Positions 1 through 6,373 of a stretch of 8,615 bases of DNA are shown piece by piece. The notes beneath the pieces were generated by a model that searched no databases, was not told the origin of the DNA, and saw nothing but the letters and a program-made list of their open reading frames with translations. Position 1 is the first letter of the stretch; each line of letters starts with the position of its first letter. The translations under genes and the position numbers were made by a program. Source of the stretch: Bacteroidales bacterium UBA3684 (lineage in GTDB: Bacteria > Bacteroidota > Bacteroidia > Bacteroidales > P3); NCBI GenBank assembly GCA_002372855.1, contig DFIZ01000057.1, forward strand, positions 7,606 to 16,220, written 5' to 3'.

Positions 1-25
1 GAGAAGGGCCGAATTTGACCCCTAT

Positions 26-57
26 TGGGTGGGTGTTTTGCCACCCATTTTTTTTTT
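26..57 (+). terminator. Rho-independent terminator of a gene left of the window
   Basis: A 7-bp perfect stem (TGGGTGG at 26-32 and CCACCCA at 41-47) with an 8-nt loop is followed directly by a run of ten T (48-57). This is a standard intrinsic terminator on the + strand. It should close a gene that ends before the window and insulate the sirtuin gene that starts about 40 bp later. Confidence 0.75.
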
Positions 58-98
58 GCGACACAATATTATAAAAAGTGTTGCGTTATCATGGTATG

Positions 99-782
99 AT
101 GAAGAAAATTGTGGTATTGACCGGCGCGGGCATCAGCGCCGAAAGCGGCATTTCGACTTTCCGCGACTCCGACGGGTTGTGGGAGCACTACCGCGTGGAG
201 GATGTGGCCACGCACGAGGCCTACGAGCGCAATCCGGAGTTGGTGCTCGACTTCTACAACCAGCGTCGGCGCCAGCTCTTCGCGGCGCAGCCCAACGAGG
301 CGCACCGCCAGCTGGTGAGGCTGGAGGAGAGGTACGACGTGCATATCGTGACCCAGAACATCGACGACCTGCACGAGCGTGCGGGGTCGAGCCATGTGCT
401 GCACCTGCACGGCGAGCTGACCAAGGGGCGCAGCGACCGCAACCCCGACCTCATCGTGGAGGTGGGCGACAAAGACATACGCTTGGGCGACAAGGCGCCC
501 GACGGCACGCAGCTGAGGCCCCACATCGTGTGGTTCGGCGAGGCGGTGCCCAATATCGAGCCTGCCTCGCGGCTGTGCGAGGAGGCGGATATTTTCATCG
601 TCGTAGGCACGTCGATGGCCGTCTATCCCGCGGCGGGGCTCATCCACTATGTGCGGCGCGGCGTGCCGTGCTATGTGGTGGACCCGAAGGAGGTGCCGGT
701 GAGCCACCCGGTGACTTTCATCAAGGAGGTGGCCACGAAGGGGGTGACGGAGCTTGTTTCGCGGCTGATGGAAGAAGAATAA
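99..782 (+). CDS. cobB: NAD-dependent protein deacylase, sirtuin class III (SIR2/CobB family)
   Basis: This 227-aa protein is a sirtuin, which removes acyl groups from lysines using NAD+ and releases nicotinamide and O-acyl-ADP-ribose in the cytoplasm. Visible motifs in order: the NAD-binding GAGISAESGISTFR at residues 9-22, TQNIDDLH at 85-92, HLHGE at 102-106 with the catalytic His104, and GTS at 170-172. Tyr53 and Arg56 form the Y-x-x-R pair (FYNQRRR) that in class III enzymes such as SIRT5 and E. coli CobB recognises succinyl or malonyl groups, so desuccinylase/demalonylase activity is inferred. The four zinc-binding cysteines of many sirtuins are not present where expected, after HLHGE; this fits a compact zinc-less bacterial subtype. 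Start: ATG at 99 gives MKKIVVLTGAG, the usual sirtuin N-terminus; an in-frame ATG lies just before at 96 and a GTG at 78. It stands alone between a terminator and a repeat element. Confidence 0.93.
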   Translation: MKKIVVLTGAGISAESGISTFRDSDGLWEHYRVEDVATHEAYERNPELVLDFYNQRRRQLFAAQPNEAHRQLVRLEERYDVHIVTQNIDDLHERAGSSHVLHLHGELTKGRSDRNPDLIVEVGDKDIRLGDKAPDGTQLRPHIVWFGEAVPNIEPASRLCEEADIFIVVGTSMAVYPAAGLIHYVRRGVPCYVVDPKEVPVSHPVTFIKEVATKGVTELVSRLMEEE

Positions 783-805
783 ATAGTTATCGCGATAGTA
801 TAAAG

Positions 806-963
806 TAACGACAACAGAGACAACAAAGACAACGGCGAAACGCCAACATGGCGTTTCGCGAATGAAAAAAACAGATAATATGGAAAAACGCAGATAAAGC
901 TATTATGATAGAAAAACACATGTTGTGTTTTTCCTGTTGTCCATGTTGTCAGAGTTGTCGTTA
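806..963. repeat. MITE-like inverted-repeat element built of 9-nt units, copy 1
   Basis: Two 28-nt arms face each other. The left arm (806-833) reads TAACGACAAC, then GACAAC units every 9 nt; the right arm (936-963) is its inverse and ends GTTGTCGTTA. The core 27 nt match at 22 positions when one arm is reverse-complemented. Between the arms lie a perfect 10-bp hairpin (GCGAAACGCC at 835-844, GGCGTTTCGC at 850-859) and another at 911-933. No gene is inside. The left arm matches the right arm of copy 2 (1596-1623, inverted) at 26 of 28 positions, so this is a dispersed family. No clear target-site duplication is visible. Confidence 0.7.
911..933 (+). terminator. Possible terminator downstream of the sirtuin gene
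   Basis: GAAAAACACA (911-920) and TGTGTTTTTC (924-933) form a perfect 10-bp stem with a 3-nt loop. The right arm supplies a short T run, but no free T tract follows, and the hairpin lies within the inverted-repeat element. It may stop transcription from the sirtuin gene, or simply be part of the repeat. Confidence 0.35.
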
Positions 964-987
964 AAATAAAAAAAACAAACAAGGAAT

Positions 988-1518
988 ATGCAGATTTTGA
1001 TTATTGTGGTGGCCATGCTGGCCACGATGGCATTGGCCGGCGGGATGATGTACCTGCTGGTGAAACGTTATTTCGACAACGAGCAGAAGGAGCGTCTGCT
1101 GCAGATGAAGATCGACGAGCGGCGCGAGACCTTGAAGGTGGTGACCCCCATCCGGCTGCAGGCCTACGAGAGGATGGCCCTCTTCCTGGAGCGCATCAGT
1201 CCGGACAGCCTGGTGCTGCGCTGCTACCAGCCGGGCATGGACCTGAAGCTGCTGCAGGGCGTGATGACCAAGAACATCCGCGACGAGTGGGAGCACAACC
1301 TCTCGCAGCAGGTATACCTGGCCCCCGCGACGTGGGCACGCATCCGCGAGGCGAAGGACGAGATGGTGAACCTGGTGAATTCCAGCGCCGTGACCCTGAC
1401 GGACACCGACGACCCCACACGCCTGGCCGCCACCATTTTCGCCTCCGCCGCCAAGCACCTGCCCACGGACAAGGCCCTCGAGGAGCTGCACAAGGAAATC
1501 AACGAACTCTTTGGATAA
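988..1518 (+). CDS. Membrane-anchored conserved Bacteroidota protein, function unknown
   Basis: This 176-aa protein starts with a hydrophobic segment (about residues 2-24, from QILIIVVAML to MMYLLV) followed by KRYFDNEQKER, which predicts a single N-terminal membrane anchor with the rest in the cytoplasm. The remainder is charged and probably helical (for example RRETLKVVTPIRLQAYERM near residues 46-64) and has no catalytic motif that I recognise. The arrangement resembles a family of short anchored proteins of unknown function in Bacteroidota. An AAGGA at 981-985 sits 2 nt before the ATG, a close but plausible ribosome-binding site. It is the first gene of the probable transcript to fabD; the next gene starts 9 bp after its stop. 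Confidence 0.8.
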   Translation: MQILIIVVAMLATMALAGGMMYLLVKRYFDNEQKERLLQMKIDERRETLKVVTPIRLQAYERMALFLERISPDSLVLRCYQPGMDLKLLQGVMTKNIRDEWEHNLSQQVYLAPATWARIREAKDEMVNLVNSSAVTLTDTDDPTRLAATIFASAAKHLPTDKALEELHKEINELFG

Positions 1519-1527
1519 AAGACAACC

Positions 1528-3408
1528 ATGCACATTTTTTCGGAAGACAACAAAAACAACAAAAACAACAGGGTTTACGCAACCCCGCTATCTCTGTTGT
1601 TTGTGTTGTCTCTGTTGTCGTTAGTCTCCGCCTGCGCGCGGCAGGGCTACCCCACGGGAGGCCCCAAGGACGAGACACCGCCCGTGGCCCTGGGCACACG
1701 GCCCGCCAACGAGAGCCGGGGCTTCGACGGCAAGGAGTTCTACATCCAGTTTGACGAATACGTGGTGCTGAAGAACGCCACGGAGAACGTCCTCGTGTCG
1801 CCGCCCATGAAGGAGAAGCCGGAGTTCACCACCAAAGGCAAGGGTGTGCTGGTGAAACTGAAGGACACCCTGCAGGCCAACACCACCTACCTCTTCCAGT
1901 TCAAGGAGGCCATCGCCGACTTCACGGAGGGCAACCTGCTGCCGAGCTACGAGTACGTCTTCTCGACGGGCGAGGCCATGGACACCCTGATGCTCGACGG
2001 CCAGGTGGTCGACGCCCGCAACGGCAAGGCCTGGAAAGAGAGCGTGACGGTGATGGCTTATAGAGTGGAGAGCGGGGAGCGGAGAGTGGAGAGTGGAGAG
2101 CGGAGAGTGGAGAGTGATACGATGGCCACTACGGTGCAACCGGACTATGTGACGCGCTGCGACAAGGAGGGCAACTTCGCCTTCCACTATATCCCCGAAG
2201 GGCGCTACCGCCTGGTGGCCCTGGAGGACAAGAACCGCAACCTGCGCGTCGACGCCACCGACCCCGTGGCCTGGGACACCACGCTCGTCGCCAGCCACCC
2301 GCAGGCACGCCGCCTCGCGGCCAGCGACAGCATTCAGGACAATCTCCTGGCCATTAACGCAATCAAACAATCAAACAATCAAGCAATCACCCTCCGCCTC
2401 TCGGTTCCCGAGAGCCGCCAGCAGCGCATCCTGAAGAGCGAATTCGCCGAGGCCGGACGCATCACCATCGTCAGCCAGCTGCCGATGCAGAACCCTCGTA
2501 TCGAAGATGAAAGGGCGCAATGGCAATGGCGTCTCAACGAAAAGCGCGACACCCTCACGGCCTGGTGTTTTGATGCCAAACGGGATTCGGCGCGCCTCGT
2601 CATCTCCGACACCGGGCTGCAGGACACCCTCAAGCTGCGCTACACCGCCAGTCGCAAGGGCGGCCGCCGCATGGCCGGAGCCAAGGAAGAGAAGGCGCCC
2701 CTGATGAAAGCCCTCTGCGAAGGCAACAAAGCCTACTACGACGACCTGCGGCTGGCCTTCGCCAACCCCATCGTCGAGGTGGCCGACAGCGCGACGGCCG
2801 AAGTCATGCACCTCAAGGACAGCACGGTCAGCCACTGTGCTGTGGTCCTCGACAAAGGCGGCATCGTGGCCCGCATCATGGCCACCGACATCAAGAGCGG
2901 CGAGCAGTACCGCGTGCGGCTGGCCGGAGGCCTCTTCACCGACCTCTACGGCAACCGCAGCGACAGCCTCGTCTTCACCATGACCCCCAAGGACTACGGC
3001 ACCCTGAGCATCGACATAGACAACCGCATGGGAGCCCCCCTGGTCGTCGAGGTGCTGGACAGCAAGGACACCGTCGTGGTCTCGCAGGCGCTTGCGCGCT
3101 CCGGCAACCTGCGGTTCCTCCACCTGCCCTCAGGCGACTACCGCCTGCGCGCCGTCGTCGACGCCGACAGCAACGGCCGCTGGACCCCCGGCGACTACCG
3201 CCGCCAGCGCCAGCCCGAGCAGTCCGTGCTCTTCGAGAAGACCCTCAGCCTGCGCGAGAAATGGGAGATGGAGGAGCGATGGACCGTCGAGCCGCCCAAG
3301 GCAAAAACCCTTGAACGGAAGACCGTCCTCGACAGCCCCAAAACGCTGATGCCCGCCACCCCGGGCACGCTCCCCATCCGTACCTCCACACCCAAAGGCA
3401 GAAAATAA
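1528..3408 (+). CDS. Large lipoprotein with an N-terminal bacterial Ig-like (Big_5/SbsA-type) domain
   Basis: This 626-aa predicted lipoprotein has a hydrophobic stretch LSLLFVLSLLSLVSA ending at Cys36, the probable lipidation site. The mature part starts ARQGYPTGGPKDETPP, a start typical of a Bacteroidales Ig-like lipoprotein family, followed by an Ig-like domain at about residues 45-145 (PANE.., FDEYVVLKNATENVLVSPP, ..ANTTYLFQFKEAIAD). Later segments look like further beta-sandwich folds, including a carboxypeptidase-regulatory-like stretch near residues 215-240 (GNFAFHYIPEGRYRLVALED) and a similar one near 530-555 (LRFLHLPSGDYRLRAVVDAD). It is probably envelope-anchored; its ligand or role is unknown. 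Three short repeats lie inside the frame: a 9-nt-period inverted repeat encoding most of residues 6-32, a 7-nt array at residues 179-196 (VESGERR units), and an 8-nt array near residues 278-288. The N-terminal region before the hydrophobic core is unusually long and Asn/Lys-rich. The flippase gene starts 15 bp downstream. Confidence 0.85.
   Translation: MHIFSEDNKNNKNNRVYATPLSLLFVLSLLSLVSACARQGYPTGGPKDETPPVALGTRPANESRGFDGKEFYIQFDEYVVLKNATENVLVSPPMKEKPEFTTKGKGVLVKLKDTLQANTTYLFQFKEAIADFTEGNLLPSYEYVFSTGEAMDTLMLDGQVVDARNGKAWKESVTVMAYRVESGERRVESGERRVESDTMATTVQPDYVTRCDKEGNFAFHYIPEGRYRLVALEDKNRNLRVDATDPVAWDTTLVASHPQARRLAASDSIQDNLLAINAIKQSNNQAITLRLSVPESRQQRILKSEFAEAGRITIVSQLPMQNPRIEDERAQWQWRLNEKRDTLTAWCFDAKRDSARLVISDTGLQDTLKLRYTASRKGGRRMAGAKEEKAPLMKALCEGNKAYYDDLRLAFANPIVEVADSATAEVMHLKDSTVSHCAVVLDKGGIVARIMATDIKSGEQYRVRLAGGLFTDLYGNRSDSLVFTMTPKDYGTLSIDIDNRMGAPLVVEVLDSKDTVVVSQALARSGNLRFLHLPSGDYRLRAVVDADSNGRWTPGDYRRQRQPEQSVLFEKTLSLREKWEMEERWTVEPPKAKTLERKTVLDSPKTLMPATPGTLPIRTSTPKGRK
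1543..1623. repeat. 9-nt-period inverted-repeat element, copy 2, overlapping a signal-peptide coding region
   Basis: The left arm (1543-1569) consists of GACAACAAA/AACAACAAA units. The right arm (1596-1623) consists of TCTGTTGTC-like units ending GTTGTCGTTA. Between them GGGTT (1571-1575) and AACCC (1581-1585) form a small hairpin around TACGC. The right arm, reverse-complemented, matches the left arm of copy 1 (806-833) at 26 of 28 positions. The element lies wholly inside the lipoprotein reading frame, encoding DNKNNKNN from the left arm and LLFVLSLLSL from the right arm. The 9-nt period preserves the frame. Confidence 0.75.
2063..2118 (+). repeat. 7-nt tandem repeat (GAGTGGA) inside the lipoprotein gene
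   Basis: Eight consecutive heptamers can be read: GAGTGGA, GAGCGGG, GAGCGGA, GAGTGGA, GAGTGGA, GAGCGGA, GAGTGGA and a last partial GAGTGAT. Three units make 21 nt, so the protein repeats every seven residues (VESGERR twice, then VES). A change of one or two units would shift the lipoprotein frame. The same heptamer occurs inverted in the flippase gene (4322-4363). Confidence 0.85.
2360..2391 (+). repeat. 8-nt tandem repeat (CAATCAAA) inside the lipoprotein gene
   Basis: CAATCAAA (2360-2367), CAATCAAA (2368-2375), CAATCAAG (2376-2383) and CAATCACC (2384-2391) follow one another in a gene that is otherwise GC-rich. The tract encodes IKQSNNQAIT. The AT-rich, octameric pattern stands out against its surroundings, which suggests an inserted array. 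A shorter echo (CAATCAAC, CAATCAA) spans 5303-5318 at the end of the small lipoprotein gene. Confidence 0.7.
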
Positions 3409-3423
3409 AACACCCCGCAGGCC

Positions 3424-4824
3424 ATGCAGAAGAAGCTACTCTCCGGACTCTTTTGGGTGTTGCTGGCCAACCTGCTGGTAAAACCCTTCTGGATACTCGG
3501 CGTCGAGGTGGGCGTGCAGAACGCCGTCGGCAACGAGGTCTACGGCTTCTACTTCTCCATCTTCAATCTGGCCTATATCCTCAACATCCTGCTGGACCTG
3601 GGCGTCACCAACTTCAACACCCGCAACATCGCCCAGCACCCCCAGCTCATCGGCAAGCACCTCAGCGGCATCCTCGGCATCAAGGTGTGCCTGCTGGGCC
3701 TCTACCTGGTGGTGGCCTTCACCGCCGGCGCCCTGCTGGGCTACGGCAGCCAGGAGTTCCGCCTGCTGGCGTGGCTCACGCTCTGCCAGTTCCTCAACTC
3801 GCTCATCCTCTACCTGCGCAGCAACTTCGAGGGGCTGCTGCTGTTCCGCTGGGACAGTCTCTTCTCCGTCCTCGACCGCGTGCTGATGATCCTCATCTGC
3901 GGTTGCCTGCTGTGGGGGCCGCTGCGCGAGGGCTTCAACATCTACTGGTTCGTCTACGCGCAGGCGATAGCCTACGGACTGACGGCCCTGCTGGCCTTTG
4001 CCATCATCGCCCGCAAGGCGCACTTCCACCGCCTGCGGTGGGACCGCCGTTTCTTCCACGTCATCCTCAAGCAGAGCGCCCCCTTCGCCCTGCTGGTACT
4101 GCTCATGGCCAGCTACAACCGCATCGACCCCATCCTGCTGCGCCGCCTGGCCAGCGACGCCGAGGCGGGCATCTACGCCGGCGCCTTCCGCCTCCTCGAT
4201 GCCCTCACGATGGTCTGCTACCTCGTCAGCGTCCCCCTGCTGCCCGTCTTCTCGAAAATCTTCGCCGACATGGGACGCAGGCAGCCTGCCTGCGACACCA
4301 CTCAGCCACCCAGCCACTCAGCCACTCTCCACTCTCCGCTCTCCACTCTCCACTCTCCACTCCAGGACACCCTCCGCCTCGTCTTCTGGCCCATGATGCT
4401 CTTCGCCGCGGGCGCCGCCGTCCTCTGCGCCCTCTGGGCCGAGCCACTGATGGCGCTGCTATACCACGGAAGCGGCGAGCCCTACGTGCCGGTGTTCCGC
4501 ATCGTCATCTTCGGACTCATCCCCATCGGCCTCACCTACATCTTCGGCACCCTGCTCACCGCCGACGGACGCCTGCGCCAACTCAACCTCTTCGCCGCCA
4601 GCAGCCTGGTGCTCAACGTCGCGGTCAACCTCCTGCTCATCCCTCGTTTCGGCGCCGTAGGCTCCGCCTGGGCCTCCCTCACGGCGCAGAGCTTCATGGC
4701 CCTCGCCCAAGTCGTTCTCTCCATCCGCCTCTGCCGCCTGCCCCTCTCCACCTTCCGCCTGCCGCGACCCGCCGACCTGCGCCAGCTCGTCGACACCCTC
4801 CGCACCCCCGAACAAAAAGCATAG
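3424..4824 (+). CDS. Polysaccharide/lipid-linked oligosaccharide flippase (Wzx/MOP superfamily)
   Basis: This 466-aa polytopic inner-membrane protein has many hydrophobic segments, starting with LLSGLFWVLLANLLVKPFWILG. The segment VYGFYFSIFNLAYILNILLDLGVTNFNTRNIAQ at residues 40-72 is typical of the oligosaccharide flippase/lipopolysaccharide-export branch of the MATE-like MOP superfamily, and FALLVLLMASYNRIDPILLRRL near 222-243 starts the second half of the fold. Such proteins move undecaprenyl-linked glycans across the inner membrane for O-antigen, capsule or exopolysaccharide assembly. The length is normal for the family. No glycosyltransferases adjoin, so the substrate is unknown. A repeat tract adds about 22 residues (SHSATLHSPLSTLHSPL) at about 292-313, in a loop after VFSKIFADMGRRQPACD and before a hydrophobic helix. 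It probably shares a transcript with the lipoprotein gene 15 bp upstream. Confidence 0.88.
   Translation: MQKKLLSGLFWVLLANLLVKPFWILGVEVGVQNAVGNEVYGFYFSIFNLAYILNILLDLGVTNFNTRNIAQHPQLIGKHLSGILGIKVCLLGLYLVVAFTAGALLGYGSQEFRLLAWLTLCQFLNSLILYLRSNFEGLLLFRWDSLFSVLDRVLMILICGCLLWGPLREGFNIYWFVYAQAIAYGLTALLAFAIIARKAHFHRLRWDRRFFHVILKQSAPFALLVLLMASYNRIDPILLRRLASDAEAGIYAGAFRLLDALTMVCYLVSVPLLPVFSKIFADMGRRQPACDTTQPPSHSATLHSPLSTLHSPLQDTLRLVFWPMMLFAAGAAVLCALWAEPLMALLYHGSGEPYVPVFRIVIFGLIPIGLTYIFGTLLTADGRLRQLNLFAASSLVLNVAVNLLLIPRFGAVGSAWASLTAQSFMALAQVVLSIRLCRLPLSTFRLPRPADLRQLVDTLRTPEQKA
4276..4363. repeat. Compound repeat in the flippase gene: palindrome, 8-nt array, 7-nt array
   Basis: A near-perfect palindrome (CGCAGGCAG at 4276-4284, one C, CTGCCTGCG at 4286-4294) is followed by three octamers (CCACTCAG 4298-4305, CCACCCAG 4306-4313, CCACTCAG 4314-4321) and six heptamers of CCACTCT type (4322-4363). 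The heptamer is the reverse complement of the one in the lipoprotein gene at 2063-2118. The octamer plus heptamer tract is 66 nt, so the present length keeps the frame; most single-unit changes would break it. Confidence 0.85.
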
Positions 4825-4883
4825 CACCCACACAATAATAATCGAAAAACATCGTTATTAGTTATTATTTAATGCCAATAGCA

Positions 4884-5321
4884 ATGAAACACCTCAAGAC
4901 CACCGCCCTGCTGCTCCTCATGGCCACCGCCCTGATGGCCGCCTGCAGCAAAGAAGAAGGACCCGCATTCGCCGAGAAGAAAATCATCGGCACCTGGCGC
5001 ATACCCCTCAACCTGCCCTCCGAAGTGCTCAACGCCGCTGGACAGAAAGTCATCTTCAACGAGGACCACACCGCCATCTACAACAACCACCTCTTCTCCT
5101 CGTGGAAGATTGAGGGCATGGACATCATCTGCTCCAACTACACCGTGACCAACGGCTCGCGCGATGTCGACGTGATGAAGTTCACCGTCAACAGCATCAA
5201 CGACTCCGTCATGATTGCCAACGTGCAGTACACCCACACGCTGGACAACTACGTCGTCGAAGAGGGCGACCTCACCGGCACATACACCCGCGTCAAGGAA
5301 AACAATCAACCCAATCAATAA
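4884..5321 (+). CDS. Small lipoprotein, possibly lipocalin-like fold, function unknown
   Basis: This 145-aa protein starts MKHLKTTALLLLMATALMAAC, a clear lipoprotein signal with Cys21 as the lipidation site. The mature part (SKEEGPAFAEKKIIGTWRIPLN...) has a GTW motif followed by alternating short strands (KVIFNEDHTAIYNNHLFSSW, VMIANVQYTHTLDNYVV, LTGTYTRVK). This pattern is seen in small beta-barrel, lipocalin-like lipoproteins of Bacteroidota that start with 'IxGTW'; the fold assignment is inferred. An in-frame ATG at 4872 would only add MPIA; the start at 4884 is chosen because it gives the normal charged n-region. It lies 59 bp after the flippase and 22 bp before fabD. The 60-bp gap before it is AT-rich, with a weak TAATAA/TTATTA stem (about 4834-4860) and no clear promoter. 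Confidence 0.8.
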   Translation: MKHLKTTALLLLMATALMAACSKEEGPAFAEKKIIGTWRIPLNLPSEVLNAAGQKVIFNEDHTAIYNNHLFSSWKIEGMDIICSNYTVTNGSRDVDVMKFTVNSINDSVMIANVQYTHTLDNYVVEEGDLTGTYTRVKENNQPNQ

Positions 5322-5343
5322 CACACACTACAAGAACAACACA

Positions 5344-6222
5344 ATGAAAGCATACGTATTCCCCGGCCAGGGAGCCCAGTTTGTGGGCATGGGCAAAAAC
5401 CTCTATGACGGCAGCGACGAGTGCCGCGCCATGTTCGAGAAAGCCAACGACATCATCGGCTTCCGCATCACCGACCTCATGTTCGCCGGCACGCCGGAGG
5501 ACCTCAAGCAGACCCGCGTCACCCAGCCCGCCATCTTCCTCCACAGCGTCATCCTGGCCAAATACATGGGCGAGAACTTCAAGCCCGACATGGTCGGCGG
5601 CCACTCCCTCGGCGAATTCTCCGCCCTCGTTGCCGCCGGCGCCATGAGCTTCGAGGACGGCCTGCGCCTCGTCATCGCCCGTGCCAACGCCATGCAGCGC
5701 TGCTGCGAGAAGACCCCCTCCACCATGGCCGCCGTGCTCAAGCTCGACGACAAGACCGTCGAGGACATCTGCGCCTCCGTCAGCGGCGAAGTCGTCGTGC
5801 CCGCCAACTACAACTGCCCCGGCCAGCTGGTCATCAGCGGCACCAACGAAGGCGTGGCCCGCGTCTGCGAGCTCGTCAAGGAAGCCAAAGGCAAAGCCCT
5901 GCCCCTGGCCGTCGGCGGCGCCTTCCACAGCCCCCTCATGGAACCCGCACGCGTCGAACTGGCCGAAGCCATCGAGCGCACCACCTTCCACGCCCCCGTC
6001 TGCCCCTGCTACCAGAACGTCGACGCCCTGCCGCACAGCGACCCCGCCGACATCAAGAAGAACCTCCTCATGCAGCTCACCTCGCCCGTCCGCTGGACCG
6101 CCACCGTGCAGCACATGATGGCCGACGGCGCCACCGAATTCATCGAGGTAGGCCCCGGCACCGCCCTGCAGGGCATGGTCAAGCGCGTCGACGCCAACGC
6201 CAACGCCCACTCCGCCGAATAA
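5344..6222 (+). CDS. fabD: Malonyl-CoA:acyl carrier protein transacylase (FabD)
   Basis: This enzyme transfers malonyl from CoA to holo-ACP, supplying the extender unit for fatty acid synthesis in the cytoplasm. The 292-aa product has the complete family signature: FPGQGAQ at residues 6-12, GHSLGE at 86-91 with nucleophile Ser88, Arg113 in IARANAMQ (binds the malonyl carboxylate), the NYNCPGQLVISG segment at 155-166, GAFHSPLM at 192-199 with catalytic His195, and EVGPG near the C-terminus. Length is normal for bacterial FabD (about 300). ATG at 5344 gives MKAYVFPGQG, the expected start. It is the last gene before a strong terminator, downstream of a flippase and a lipoprotein; no other fab genes are in the window. 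Confidence 0.96.
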   Translation: MKAYVFPGQGAQFVGMGKNLYDGSDECRAMFEKANDIIGFRITDLMFAGTPEDLKQTRVTQPAIFLHSVILAKYMGENFKPDMVGGHSLGEFSALVAAGAMSFEDGLRLVIARANAMQRCCEKTPSTMAAVLKLDDKTVEDICASVSGEVVVPANYNCPGQLVISGTNEGVARVCELVKEAKGKALPLAVGGAFHSPLMEPARVELAEAIERTTFHAPVCPCYQNVDALPHSDPADIKKNLLMQLTSPVRWTATVQHMMADGATEFIEVGPGTALQGMVKRVDANANAHSAE

Positions 6223-6234
6223 ACTGACTAACTG

Positions 6235-6299
6235 GGTCGGCCTATTGAGTCTGCTTATTAGGTCGGCGAATTAAGCGAATTATACGAATTTTCTAATTC
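6235..6299. repeat. Degenerate short-period repeat between fabD and its terminator
   Basis: GGTCGGCCTATTGAG (6235-6249) recurs as GGTCGGCGAATTAAG (6261-6275, 12 of 15 identical). It runs into 9-nt units CGAATTAAG (6267-6275), CGAATTATA (6276-6284) and CGAATTTTC (6285-6293). It lies in the 3' untranslated region of fabD and resembles the other short-period arrays in this window, but differs from them in sequence. Confidence 0.5.
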
Positions 6300-6304
6300 C
6301 ACAC

Positions 6305-6350
6305 CCTGGAGGCCCGAATCTTGCGATTCGGGCCTCCAGGTTATTTTTTA
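6305..6350 (+). terminator. Strong intrinsic terminator after fabD
   Basis: A perfect 16-bp stem (6305-6320 CCTGGAGGCCCGAATC, 6325-6340 inverse) with a TTGC loop is followed by TTATTTTTTATTT. It should end the long + strand transcript from about 988 to fabD, and marks the border to the AT-rich half. Confidence 0.9.
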
Positions 6351-6373
6351 TTTATACCAAGAAGAAAAAAAAT

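Noticed and set aside
835..859. Perfect 10-bp hairpin as a terminator of the sirtuin gene
   Set aside because: It is followed by an A-rich stretch instead of a T tract on the + strand, and lacks a T tract on the minus strand; it is better seen as part of the repeat element.
1621..2370. Minus-strand open frame within the lipoprotein gene
   Set aside because: No recognisable domain, and it contains the heptamer array read as low-complexity peptide. The + strand lipoprotein explains the region.
3436..4317. Long minus-strand open frame opposite the flippase
   Set aside because: It is the mirror of a GC-rich gene. Its translation is Glu/Gln/Val-rich and family-free, whereas the + frame gives a clear polytopic flippase.
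2063..4363. Short tandem arrays as CRISPR
   Set aside because: Units are only 7-8 nt, contiguous, without spacers, and lie inside coding sequence; no cas genes are present.
3453..4838. Long + strand open frame overlapping the flippase in another frame
   Set aside because: The product is an Arg/Pro/His-rich composition artefact without domains; GC-rich third positions keep it open.
5293..6210. Long minus-strand open frame opposite fabD
   Set aside because: Gly/Val/Ala/His-rich shadow translation; fabD on the + strand has all catalytic motifs.
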